DNA from: Mycobacterium sp.
GTDB taxonomy: Bacteria; Actinomycetota; Actinomycetes; Mycobacteriales; Mycobacteriaceae
NCBI GenBank assembly: GCA_025965815.1
Contig: JAOPWF010000322.1
Coordinates: 1 to 10,417 of the forward strand
Reading direction: 5' to 3'
Length of the DNA stretch: 10,417 nucleotides
Shown here: one piece after another, positions 1 through 6,145 of the stretch
Numbering within the stretch: the stretch's first letter is position 1
How the letters are laid out: the number at the start of each line of letters is the position of its first letter
Position numbers and translations under genes: made by a program
The notes under the pieces: model-generated
What the model was told of the DNA's origin: nothing
What the model saw: the letters and a program-made list of their open reading frames with translations, nothing else
The model's database searches: none

Positions 1-74
1 GGACCCACTGGCGGGGCACCTGAACGGAGCGAACCTGAGCAGCACCCGAACCCCTGCCGGACACGCCCCAGGGG
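1..74. other. Left edge, no supported gene
   Basis: No start codon with a ribosome binding site and no recognisable protein segment is seen. Plus-strand frame 2 is open from the window edge to a TGA at 149-151, but it crosses the three direct repeats and reads the same repeat in different frames. It is therefore unlikely to be a real C-terminus, although a gene tail entering from the left cannot be excluded. Confidence 0.3.
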
Positions 75-145
75 TGGGGAATTACGTGACGGCGGGTGGG
101 GAATTACGTGACGGACAACCCCTCAAACCTGGGGAATTACGTGAC
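75..145. repeat. Three 16-bp direct repeats at the IS remnant end
   Basis: The sequence TGGGGAATTACGTGAC occurs exactly three times, at 75-90, 97-112 and 130-145. The start-to-start distances are 22 and 33 bp, close to two and three turns of B-DNA, so all three copies would face the same side of the helix. On the minus strand the copies read GTCACGTAATTCCCCA, and the TAA inside the rightmost copy is the stop codon of the truncated transposase ORF. They may be transposase-binding sites at the end of an IS481-type element, or the ends of several nested element copies. Which of these is right cannot be settled from the window. Confidence 0.75.
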
Positions 146-430
146 CGCTGACACCAAATGCCAGGCGATGGTGTGGGGTCCGGCGTCGAGGCCCGCGGTG
201 CGCAACTTGTTGCGGAGCTCGACGATCAGATCGATGGCGGTCTGCGGTAGTCGGGTCGGGCTGGTGTGCGGCCGACGCGACCGTGGCTCGAACGCAGCCT
301 CGCCCTCAGCCCGGTAGCGGGCTACGAGGCGGCTGATCCAGCCCTGCGAGACGCCGTACTCGCGGGCGACCGCCGACTGGCTCCGGCCTTCAACGACAAC
401 AGCGGTGATCACTAAGCGGGCTTTCGACAT
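137..430 (-). pseudogene. IS481-type transposase, N-terminal remnant
   Basis: This 97-residue ORF is the N-terminal DNA-binding part of an IS481-family transposase. Residues 1-40 (MSKARLVITAVVVEGRSQSA, then VAREYGVSQGWISRLVARYR) form the typical helix-turn-helix. They are followed by the basic FEPRSRRPHTSPTRLP linker and the start of the second helical domain (LIVELRNKLRTAGLDAGPHT). Family resemblance ends at IAWHL near residue 91. The next codons encode VSAVT and run into a TAA supplied by the terminal direct repeat. Full-length members have more than 300 residues with a DDE catalytic domain, all of which is absent. The simplest reading is an internal deletion joining codon 91 to the element end at about position 157. 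It cannot transpose by itself. It might still bind DNA, but nothing here shows that it is expressed. Confidence 0.85.
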
Positions 431-594
431 CCGCCGAAACTGGCCGACTCAGGCTATTCCGATGACTTGCGACACCCCAGTCGCATGTCCTGGATCACCA
501 CACTGTCCCCGCTACCAGGCAAAACGGCCCCCGGAGAACTCTCCGGGGGCCGGTTTCATGCCACTTGTGAACGGATTTGTGAATGTGAGCGTTG
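431..594. other. Intergenic region with terminator and TTGTGAA repeats
   Basis: This region is upstream of the transposase remnant and downstream of the integrase. It contains a small inverted repeat GCGAC-ACCCCA-GTCGC at 469-484, possibly part of the outer IS end, then the terminator described separately. No tRNA-like T-loop, cloverleaf or CCA end was found that would mark an integration site. Confidence 0.4.
522..556. terminator. Strong hairpin, probable bidirectional terminator
   Basis: A 12-bp perfect stem, GGCCCCCGGAGA at 526-537 and TCTCCGGGGGCC at 540-551, closes a two-base loop. It extends by a C-G pair at 525/552. An A-run on the left (521-524) and TTT on the right (554-556) give a short U-tract in either direction. 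It lies 38 bp beyond the integrase stop, so it would end minus-strand transcription from the excisionase/integrase genes. It could equally be an older host terminator. Confidence 0.75.
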
Positions 595-610
595 CTAACG
601 ATCTTGTGAA
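565..610. repeat. Three TTGTGAA heptamers at the integrase 3' end
   Basis: TTGTGAA occurs at 565-571, 577-583 and 604-610; the last copy lies inside the end of the integrase gene. Tyrosine integrases of integrated elements often have short repeated arm-binding sites next to their gene, so these are candidates. The motif is short and chance repetition is possible. Confidence 0.3.
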
Positions 611-1338
611 TCGCCATCCCAGGCGGATCCAAGGAGGAACGATGCCGCCTGCTCCGCCGCCTCGCGATCGTCGTTCTTGAGCACGTGGGCATAGGTCTGC
701 AGGAAGAATCCGACGTTGGCATGCCCGATGCGGTCGCTCACGACCTTTGGGCTCACGCCCGCCTTGAGCGCGCCTGTCGCATATGAATCTCGAAGGTCAT
801 GAAAGGTGATCCGCGATAGCCCCGCGGCCGCAGCAAGGCGCTCAAAGCGCTTCCTGATGGTGTCGGGGTGAGGTGGACGACCGTCCGGAAACGTGAACAC
901 GTAATCCCCGGGATGGTAATCGGTGCCGTAGAACTCGCGTTCCCGATCTTGAACCTTCCGCCAGTTCGGCAGGGCAGCGATCGTCGCGCGGTCGATGGCG
1001 ATCGTCTGGTCGGCGTTTTCAGTCTTGCCTCCCGCTTTATCGTGCGCACGTCCACCCACGACCACGCGGTTGTCGTGCACCGTGATTTCGCCGGCGTCCA
1101 AGTCGACGGAGTCCCATCGAAGTCCGCATACCTGGCCTCGGCGGATGCCGGTCGTGAGTTCCAGCAGGAACAGGGCGGCGAATCGATCGCGGCGGACCGA
1201 GGCGAGGAAAGTTCGGATCTCCTCGGTGCTCCACACCTGCCGACGAGTGCGAGCGCGCTTGGGCGGTTTGACGTGACTCGCAGGGTTGTCGTTGATGTAC
1301 TTCCAGGCGACGGCGTCGACCAAGGCGCGGTGAATCAT
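595..1338 (-). CDS. Integrase C-terminal catalytic fragment
   Basis: This 247-residue fragment carries the whole tyrosine recombinase catalytic domain. Visible active-site residues are R66 (TTGIRRGQVCGLRW), the probable beta-hairpin lysine K105 (GKTENADQTI), H180 and R183 (ITFHDLRDSYA), H206 (RIGHANVGFF) and the nucleophile Y216 (LQTYAHVLK), so the catalytic set is complete. Its ATG lies inside the overlap with the N-terminal fragment and is not a natural gene start: codons before it in the same frame still read as integrase (APKSVRNIHA). If made alone it would lack the arm-binding domain and most of the core-binding domain, so autonomous integration is unlikely. The ORF ends at the TAG at 595-597. 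Confidence 0.75.
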   Translation of the reverse strand: MIHRALVDAVAWKYINDNPASHVKPPKRARTRRQVWSTEEIRTFLASVRRDRFAALFLLELTTGIRRGQVCGLRWDSVDLDAGEITVHDNRVVVGGRAHDKAGGKTENADQTIAIDRATIAALPNWRKVQDREREFYGTDYHPGDYVFTFPDGRPPHPDTIRKRFERLAAAAGLSRITFHDLRDSYATGALKAGVSPKVVSDRIGHANVGFFLQTYAHVLKNDDREAAEQAASFLLGSAWDGDSQDR

Positions 1339-1922
1339 CGCGTGGATGTTCCGAACAGACTTGGGGGCCAGGCCGGCGGGATCGGCTTGGGAACAATGCC
1401 GGCGTTGAAACGTCGAACGGCAGCGCGCGCCGCGTGAATCGTGGTGTCACACGCAGCGGCGAACTGACGGGGCGTCGGACTTGCCCCTCGCGCCTCCTGC
1501 TCCGACCAGAAGGCGTAAATCGCGCCGTTGCGGTCCCGTTTGACTCTGCCCTCCGCGAGCAGCGTTCCGTACAGCTTCAGCAGTTGAGGCTCATTGAGCC
1601 GCTGAAGCCGTTCTTCGCCAATGCGGGGCAACACATAGGCATGCGCATAGTCCCTCCAGTTCTGCCAGGTCGTGGCGTCAACCGTCGGCTCGATCGCGGC
1701 AAGCCACTCGTCGAAGAACTGAGCGACGGTACGGGTCGAGGACCTGACCACCCTGCCGCGGTCGGCGTCGCGCATCGCCTCACGGCAGGCCTTCCAGGCC
1801 TCCTTCTCGGTGGGGAATCCACCCTTCGAAATCGACGGGTTCTGACCCGTCGCTGAGTCCTTCTCCGGGGCGAGGAACCGATAGGTCCACGTCCTGCCCC
1901 GCTGATACACCGAGCCTTTCAC
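1335..1922 (-). CDS. Integrase N-terminal DNA-binding fragment
   Basis: This 195-residue fragment starts with GTG at 1920-1922, overlapping the excisionase stop (GTGA), so the two are translationally coupled. Residues 1-60 (KGSVYQRGRTWTYRF, then GGFPTEKEAWKACREAM) look like the AP2-like arm-binding domain of integrases. Residues 64-135 (TVAQFFDEWLAAIEPTVDA, then QRLNEPQLLKLYGTLLAEGR) are the SAM-like core-binding domain. Residues 136-175 (FWSEQEARGASPTPRQFAAA, then CDTTIHAARAAVRRF) form an extra helical insert of a kind I recall from actinobacterial integrases. The last 12 residues are out of frame. A free arm-binding fragment could in principle still occupy attachment-site DNA, but no evidence here shows it. 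Confidence 0.75.
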   Translation of the reverse strand: MKGSVYQRGRTWTYRFLAPEKDSATGQNPSISKGGFPTEKEAWKACREAMRDADRGRVVRSSTRTVAQFFDEWLAAIEPTVDATTWQNWRDYAHAYVLPRIGEERLQRLNEPQLLKLYGTLLAEGRVKRDRNGAIYAFWSEQEARGASPTPRQFAAACDTTIHAARAAVRRFNAGIVPKPIPPAWPPSLFGTSTR

Positions 1923-2104
1923 GATGCCAGCTCACGAAGCCCGGCTGTCACCACGTAGACGCGCCCGCCCAGCCGGCGCACGGGGAGTTCGCCTGAGGCC
2001 ACCAGACGGTAGGCCGCCGCCCGGCTGATCCCCAGGAGCTGGGCCGCGCGAGGCACGGCGAGCAGAAGGGTCAGGTCGTTGAACACCTTGTCTTCCAATT
2101 TCAT
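1919..2104 (-). CDS. Excisionase-type helix-turn-helix protein
   Basis: This 61-residue protein contains one MerR-like winged helix-turn-helix of the excisionase (HTH_17) type. The segment LAVPRAAQLLGISRAAAYRL (residues 15-34) is the recognition unit, and VASGELPVRRLGGRVYVVTA (residues 35-54) is the wing with its usual basic residues. Such proteins bend DNA at attachment sites, bias the integrase towards excision and may repress their own promoter. The ATG at 2102-2104 is preceded on the minus strand by a GAGGGTGG ribosome-binding region. The gene ends in a GTGA overlap with the integrase, the standard xis-int order. It appears intact although the integrase behind it is broken. A purely regulatory role is the main alternative. 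Confidence 0.8.
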   Translation of the reverse strand: MKLEDKVFNDLTLLLAVPRAAQLLGISRAAAYRLVASGELPVRRLGGRVYVVTAGLRELAS

Positions 2105-2328
2105 TCACCACCCTCAGAGGAGTCATGTCGGATACGGCTTGTCCGAGATGCTGCACCCGCTGTGTGAGGTTGTCGCCCAATCAGCTTCGCGCCGCGGGCG
2201 ATTAGTCGCCTTGGTGTGTCATCAGGCTCCCAACATCACTGTAATTCTCCGCGGCGACACCTTTGTGCAGAATTTTGGCGCGACGCCTCACGGCGTTACT
2301 CGGCTATACCGTTCCCTGGAGGGCGGTG

Positions 2329-2433
2329 GTGAGCATCATGACCGATTCCCGAAAAGCTGACGTTGCCTCGCTCCTACCGTTGGAAGTCGGAAGGCGAGCC
2401 AGCGACTCGTCGCAGTGCGGCGACGTTGGCTGA
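2329..2433 (+). CDS. Possible 34-codon leader ORF
   Basis: GTG at 2329-2331 opens a frame of 34 codons ending at the TGA at 2431-2433, with an in-frame ATG at 2338. A good GGAGGG ribosome binding site at 2318-2323 is five bases before the GTG. The product begins VSIMTDSRKADVASLLPLEV and has no recognisable domain. It sits just after the TATACC box and 75 bp before gene A, so if real it could be a leader peptide of the operon. The evidence is only the ribosome binding site and position; chance is quite possible. Confidence 0.2.
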   Translation: MSIMTDSRKADVASLLPLEVGRRASDSSQCGDVG

Positions 2434-2493
2434 TTGCTCGAAATGTCGTGTGACCGCTCCTAATTTGCGGAACAATCACTACGTGCACCAGTT

Positions 2494-2502
2494 GGGAGGG
2501 GG
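2494..2502 (+). promoter_or_regulatory. Ribosome binding site of gene A
   Basis: GGGAGGGGG lies six bases before the ATG at 2509-2511 and supports this start for gene A. Confidence 0.7.
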
Positions 2503-2508
2503 ATCCCG

Positions 2509-3603
2509 ATGAGTATCGGGACTCTGGTCGCCGTCGCGGAGTCGACCGATCGGGTCTTGGCGGCCGGACGCAGATTGCAGGACGGGCGGGCAGACCCCGA
2601 CCGCGTCAGCTTCGCCACCGACCTTCTTGCCGACCGACTCGAGCAGAGTCTGGCCATCTTCGGAGCAGTGGGCACCCAGGGCTTCGATTCCGTGGGTGAG
2701 CAAGAAGCCGATTCGCCCGAGGACGAGCTCATCGTCGCCGCCAGCCAGTTGAGCATGGCCGGCGTGGCGCTGGCCGCTGACTCCCTTGACGGTGCGCTGG
2801 ACGTCGACCTGGACGCGGCGCTCGGTGATCTCGTCACCACCAACAACGCCGTGCAGCGGTTGGTGGCGCCGGCGGCCGGGCAGCGTTTCGATTCGGCGCG
2901 AGCCGCTTCGGTCGATCTGGCAGCCGCCATCAAAGGTCTTCGGGCCGCGACGGAAACGACCGTCGAGAACATCGCGACGATAGGCGCCAAGCTCTGCGAG
3001 CGGGTGCTGAAGTCGCTACCCGAAATGATCCCCTTCATCCAGAGCACCTGGGACACGATCAAGGCCACATTGAATCTAGAGGGGCTGGGAGACCAGCTTG
3101 GCCGGCTGGCCAAGCTGGCGCTCCGATTGATGGTCGCTGCACTCGACCGGCTCGCGAACCTCATCCCGTCGACTTTCATCCCCGCGGTCAGGGACCGCGT
3201 ACAGGCGCTCCTCACCCGACTCGACGAACAGCAGCCCGCCGTTGCGGTGTTCGGCACGGTGCTCGATATAGACGGCATCAACCGTGGTGTGAGTGCCCGA
3301 TTGAGCCGGGTCGGACTCGACAAGGCCAAACTCGACAAAGCGACAGGTTCCCTAGGTGCCCTGTCCGAGCAGTACGGCAGGTACATGGCCGCCGCGTCCA
3401 GGATGGCCAACGCGCTCAACCTGCTACATAAGTCCAGTGGTCTGCTGAGCACGTTCGCTCCCCAGATTCCCGCAGTCACTGCGGGCGCACATGCGGTGCT
3501 CCTCGTTGCCGTCGTCGCGATCAGTCTTGATTTCCTGGACACCGGCACCACGGTAGGCATCGTGCGGGGTGTGCGAATCACCATCGCGGACGCCACCGAA
3601 TGA
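2509..3603 (+). CDS. Gene A: helical protein with one C-terminal membrane segment
   Basis: I do not recognise this 364-residue protein as a member of a named family. It appears almost entirely alpha-helical, with amphipathic stretches at residues 5-55, 75-120, 128-165 and 190-245. The segment LGRLAKLALRLMVAALDRLA (198-217) is especially amphipathic and leads into NLIPSTFIPAVRDR. A single uninterrupted hydrophobic run, HAVLLVAVVAISLDFL (328-343), is a probable membrane helix close to the C-terminus, followed by a 20-residue tail. There is no signal peptide and no catalytic motif I can identify. It is the first gene of the A-D operon and overlaps gene B by ATGA. Its place beside a protease and a TPR scaffold suggests a membrane-acting effector or a protease substrate, but that is inferred from context alone. 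A membrane anchor for the complex is the main alternative. Confidence 0.8.
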   Translation: MSIGTLVAVAESTDRVLAAGRRLQDGRADPDRVSFATDLLADRLEQSLAIFGAVGTQGFDSVGEQEADSPEDELIVAASQLSMAGVALAADSLDGALDVDLDAALGDLVTTNNAVQRLVAPAAGQRFDSARAASVDLAAAIKGLRAATETTVENIATIGAKLCERVLKSLPEMIPFIQSTWDTIKATLNLEGLGDQLGRLAKLALRLMVAALDRLANLIPSTFIPAVRDRVQALLTRLDEQQPAVAVFGTVLDIDGINRGVSARLSRVGLDKAKLDKATGSLGALSEQYGRYMAAASRMANALNLLHKSSGLLSTFAPQIPAVTAGAHAVLLVAVVAISLDFLDTGTTVGIVRGVRITIADATE

Positions 3604-4745
3604 CTCGCGTCGCGGCGACCCCCGACGCCGTATTCCGGGCCCGCAAGGATCAGGAGCTGGCGAACCTGCGCAGTTTGTTGTCGGGGTTGAACATCGCGCC
3701 TGAGGAGGCAACGCAAGAGATAAAGGACCGATTCGAACAGCAGATCGCCAACTGCGTCAGACAGATTGACCGCGAAGCCATGGACACCACCACACTGCGC
3801 GAGATTCTTGATTCCAAGATCCGCCCGGTCGTCACCGAGGTGCAGGACTATTTGTACGCGGTGCTGTATCGCCAGGCCGGCCTGGACAACGGTGTCGGCG
3901 CCGTCGCGCACTGGATGTTGAACGACATCGCTCGTCGCGCTGGGGTGGAAAGGCGGGTGTTGCTTTCGATCGGTGAGGCCGAGCTCATCGAGCACACGTT
4001 CAGCATGATTCGAATGCGCCATCAGGACGCATCCGTGTGGCGACTACCGATTCTGGTGCACGAGCTCGGCCACCACGTCGCCCGCAACCTGCGCGACGTC
4101 AATCCGAACGCCTTCGCCATGTTGCCGGTCAAAACGTATTTGGAAGATGCGCGCGACGCCCGGGAGCACCGGCACCTCCACGAACTGTTCGCCGACGTCT
4201 TCGCGACGTACGTGCTGGGAGCTGCTTACCCGACCTGCGTGATCATCCAGCAGGCGCGACCGGACCAGGGTTTTCATGACCACGACCAAACGCACCCCTC
4301 CTGGCCGGCCAGGGTGCACATCATGCTCGGCGCGCTGCGCGCGATGAGCGCGATCGATCCCAAGGACGTCACGGCCGGGGCTTTCGCACAGATGGCCGAC
4401 CTGAATGTCGAACCGTTGTGGTCGGCGCTGACCGCCGAGTCTGCCGGCTCTGCCGACCCACCGACCCAACCCGAGCTGCGGGCACTGCCCGAGCGCGCGG
4501 CGGAGCTCGTCGACCTCCTGGTAAGGCATGCACCGGCGCGGCTGCGATTCCGGTTCGGACGCGCGTATGACCTTTCACGGGACCTGACTTCGCGAGACGA
4601 CCCAGCGCTACCGGAAGGGGCGACGATCACCCAGGTGCTAGACGCTGCCTGGCGATGGCGGGCGAACAACCTCTCCGCCAACGACAACGACCTCACCATC
4701 GTGAGCCGCAATGCGCTGCGCTGGTGCGAGGCCAGCACCCACTGA
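3600..4745 (+). CDS. Gene B: predicted zinc metalloprotease (HELGH)
   Basis: The 381-residue product has the hallmarks of a gluzincin-type metallopeptidase. ILVHELGHHV supplies zinc ligands H154 and H158 and the catalytic base E155. About 40 residues on, HELFADVFATYVLG supplies a probable third ligand E195 and the conserved D199. THPSWPARVHIM (H232, P233, R238) matches the HP...R segment seen after the active site in M48-like peptidases. Residues 15-70 are a helical, probably coiled region. Residues 75-110 (from RPVVTEVQDYLYAVLY) and the C-terminal part near LDAAWRWR (347-354) recur in gene C. No membrane helix or signal peptide is seen, unlike classical membrane M48 proteases, so it is probably cytosolic. 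The ATG overlaps the stop of gene A (ATGA), showing tight coupling. The substrate is unknown; products of A, C or D are candidates. The metalloprotease call is strong, the exact family uncertain. Confidence 0.88.
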   Translation: MTRVAATPDAVFRARKDQELANLRSLLSGLNIAPEEATQEIKDRFEQQIANCVRQIDREAMDTTTLREILDSKIRPVVTEVQDYLYAVLYRQAGLDNGVGAVAHWMLNDIARRAGVERRVLLSIGEAELIEHTFSMIRMRHQDASVWRLPILVHELGHHVARNLRDVNPNAFAMLPVKTYLEDARDAREHRHLHELFADVFATYVLGAAYPTCVIIQQARPDQGFHDHDQTHPSWPARVHIMLGALRAMSAIDPKDVTAGAFAQMADLNVEPLWSALTAESAGSADPPTQPELRALPERAAELVDLLVRHAPARLRFRFGRAYDLSRDLTSRDDPALPEGATITQVLDAAWRWRANNLSANDNDLTIVSRNALRWCEASTH

Positions 4746-4750
4746 GGAGG
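4744..4750 (+). promoter_or_regulatory. Ribosome binding site deciding the start of gene C
   Basis: GAGGAGG begins within the stop codon of gene B and lies three bases before the ATG at 4754-4756. It supports this start over an in-frame ATG at 4655 that lies inside gene B and would add 33 low-complexity residues. Confidence 0.7.
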
Positions 4751-4753
4751 ACG

Positions 4754-6145
4754 ATGGCCAGGGATGAGTTGCTGATCATCCGCCTCGAGGAGTTGAAAGA
4801 AGACGTCGCGCTGGTTGGCAAAATGCTGAGCAGAGCGACGACGAGGGGCGACCAGCTGACCACGGTGAGCGAGGTGGTCAAACTGGGCGGTGACGGCACC
4901 ATCGGCCAGTCGTTGGCGAGTGCACGGTCCAAGGTCGACCTGCTGATCAGCGACCTCAGCAGCGACGACGAGGTCACGCACCGGCTGGATGAGCTCCAAA
5001 AGGATCTCAGCGAGGCATACAACCGACTGGGGACTGCGGCCGGGGCCGCGGCGGTCGTCGGAGAACGCATGCGAGACCTCGACAGCATCATGCAGTCAGA
5101 ACACCAGAAGATCGAGGACAGCCTGTTCTACAGCCTCGACATGATCACCAAAATCCAAGCCGTCATCAACACGCTCGACTCGGACATAGATCAAGTGGCC
5201 GCCTGGAACAAGTTCGACAAACTCATCGACGAGTGCGAGCCGTTGTTCACCGACTACGTGGATTTTCTCAGCGGTGTCGCGCTGCGCGACTATCGGCTCG
5301 ACGATGGCGTGGCAACCCTCGCCGATCGAGTATTCAAGGAACTCGTCGTCGGCGGTCTCGCCGTGCCGGCCCGCCACGGCGATTTGCCAACCAAACTGGC
5401 CAGTCTGGCGAAATTTCAATTTCCCGAATGGACCGTGTGGGATGTTCCGCTCGCCGGCTACCACGCCGGACTGTCCCGGAGCAGCAGCATCGGAGAGTCG
5501 ATCATCGACGACTTTCGCGCCAACCATCCCACGACGTTCCCATCGGCAGCGTTCGCCAAGCAAATGTTCGCCGAAGTGTACGCAACCTGCATGGTCGGCC
5601 TGGCCTATGGCTACGCCGCCCTCCTTCTGCATCTACACCCCCGCAAAACCCGGCGGACCGAGGACAGCCCATCCGCGGCCGATCGCGCCACGGTCATCCT
5701 GGCCACACTGGACTCCTACAGTCGCGACGACCCCGCGTTCGGTGCACACGTCAAGCGGCTGAGCGACTGGTGGTCCGTTGCGGCCGGTGGCGCGACCGTG
5801 TCCGAAGACGACGTCGTATTGTTCACCGACTTCGCATCGCGCGTGGTGTCGGACCGGCTCGCGAAGGGCACACGGCCAGCCCCCTACGACCCCGCTCGGT
5901 GGCATGGCGCAACCGACGGCGTGACAACCAAGGCTCACGTCGATCCTGGACGACGACATGCGCTGGTGCGAGACCAGCTGAATGCCATCTGGCACCTTCG
6001 GTTGACCGATCCCGCGACCGTGGCCGGTCTCACCGCAGACGACCTGGCCTCCACCGTTCGGCATGGCCGATCGGCCGGCCCGGCGGCCACCCACACCCTG
6101 CAACGGCAGGCCCGACCTACGGAGGCAGGCGGCTTCGGTGGCTAG
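4754..6145 (+). CDS. Gene C: inactive metalloprotease paralogue with helical N-terminus
   Basis: The product has 463 residues. Residues 1-160 are long helices, probably coiled coil (IIRLEELKEDVALVGKMLSR, then THRLDELQKDLSEAYNRL). The remainder aligns with gene B. EPLFTDYVDFLSGVALR (162-178) matches RPVVTEVQDYLYAVLYR of B; VWDVPLAGYHAGL (228-240) matches VWRLPILVHELGH; KQMFAEVYATCMVGLAY (269-285) matches HELFADVFATYVLGAAY; and SPSAADRATVILATL (305-319) matches HPSWPARVHIMLGAL. In these alignments H154, E155, H158 and E195 of B become Y236, H237, L240 and Q270, so no zinc site or catalytic base remains. It is a pseudoprotease, plausibly a regulatory or structural partner of B. The hydrophobic stretch at 275-294 corresponds to the active-site helix of B and is probably not a membrane span. 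Its stop overlaps the start of gene D by 8 bp. Confidence 0.85.
   Translation: MARDELLIIRLEELKEDVALVGKMLSRATTRGDQLTTVSEVVKLGGDGTIGQSLASARSKVDLLISDLSSDDEVTHRLDELQKDLSEAYNRLGTAAGAAAVVGERMRDLDSIMQSEHQKIEDSLFYSLDMITKIQAVINTLDSDIDQVAAWNKFDKLIDECEPLFTDYVDFLSGVALRDYRLDDGVATLADRVFKELVVGGLAVPARHGDLPTKLASLAKFQFPEWTVWDVPLAGYHAGLSRSSSIGESIIDDFRANHPTTFPSAAFAKQMFAEVYATCMVGLAYGYAALLLHLHPRKTRRTEDSPSAADRATVILATLDSYSRDDPAFGAHVKRLSDWWSVAAGGATVSEDDVVLFTDFASRVVSDRLAKGTRPAPYDPARWHGATDGVTTKAHVDPGRRHALVRDQLNAIWHLRLTDPATVAGLTADDLASTVRHGRSAGPAATHTLQRQARPTEAGGFGG

Larger units (their letters stand above)
595..1922 (-). pseudogene. Tyrosine integrase broken by a one-base frameshift
   Basis: Two overlapping minus-strand ORFs, 1335-1922 and 595-1338, are the two parts of one site-specific tyrosine recombinase of about 442 residues. 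The upstream frame loses sense after FNAGIVPKPIPP (it continues AWPPSLFGTSTR and stops at the TGA at 1335-1337). Restoring one G in the minus-strand CCGGCCTGG near 1371-1376 gives IPPGLAPKSVRNIHAMIH, which reads continuously into the catalytic part and matches the usual wording of this integrase family. The intact product would recombine the element's attachment sites with the chromosome. The break may be a real mutation that has fixed the element in place, or a sequencing error. The ATGA overlap of the two ORFs is a by-product of the frameshift rather than a designed coupling. Confidence 0.8.
2105..2508. promoter_or_regulatory. Divergent regulatory region between xis and the operon
   Basis: This 404-bp region lies between two divergently transcribed units and should hold both promoters. 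It contains two small inverted repeats, GGCGA-TTAG-TCGCC at 2197-2210 and ACGCC-TCAC-GGCGT at 2283-2296. GTCGCC or its complement recurs at 2172-2177, 2205-2210, 2252-2257 and 2419-2424. A TATACC box at 2305-2310 lies nine bases after the second inverted repeat and could be the operon's -10 element. No convincing -35 at the right spacing was found. A second weak possibility is TAATTT at 2461-2466. The inverted repeats are candidate operators, perhaps for the excisionase-type protein. Confidence 0.4.

Noticed and set aside
431..594. tRNA gene as integration target
   Set aside because: No T-loop GTTCRA motif, anticodon stem or acceptor stem pairing could be built on either strand.
1335..1338. 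ATGA overlap of the two integrase ORFs as deliberate translational coupling
   Set aside because: Integrase-like residues continue upstream of this ATG in the same frame, so the split is better explained by a one-base deletion.
868..1437. Plus-strand ORF of 189 codons opposite the integrase
   Set aside because: It is antisense to clear integrase motifs, has no domain and no ribosome binding site.
2079..2360. Plus-strand ORF of 93 codons covering the xis start and the intergenic region
   Set aside because: It begins antisense to xis, its product has no recognisable pattern, and codon choice is not typical of the neighbouring genes.
2460..4022. Long minus-strand ORF (520 codons) opposite genes A and B
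   Set aside because: Its product is serine/arginine/alanine-rich without domains, it lies antisense to two well-supported genes with ribosome binding sites and conserved motifs, and such shadows are expected in high-GC DNA.
5576..5635. Transmembrane helix in gene C (residues about 275-294)
   Set aside because: It aligns with the helix after the third zinc ligand in gene B, a soluble core element, so hydrophobicity alone is not good evidence of a membrane span.
6063..6137. ATG at 6063 as the start of gene D
   Set aside because: It would overlap gene C by 83 bp and add proline/arginine-rich residues; GTG at 6138 gives the short overlap typical of this operon and has GGAGG upstream.
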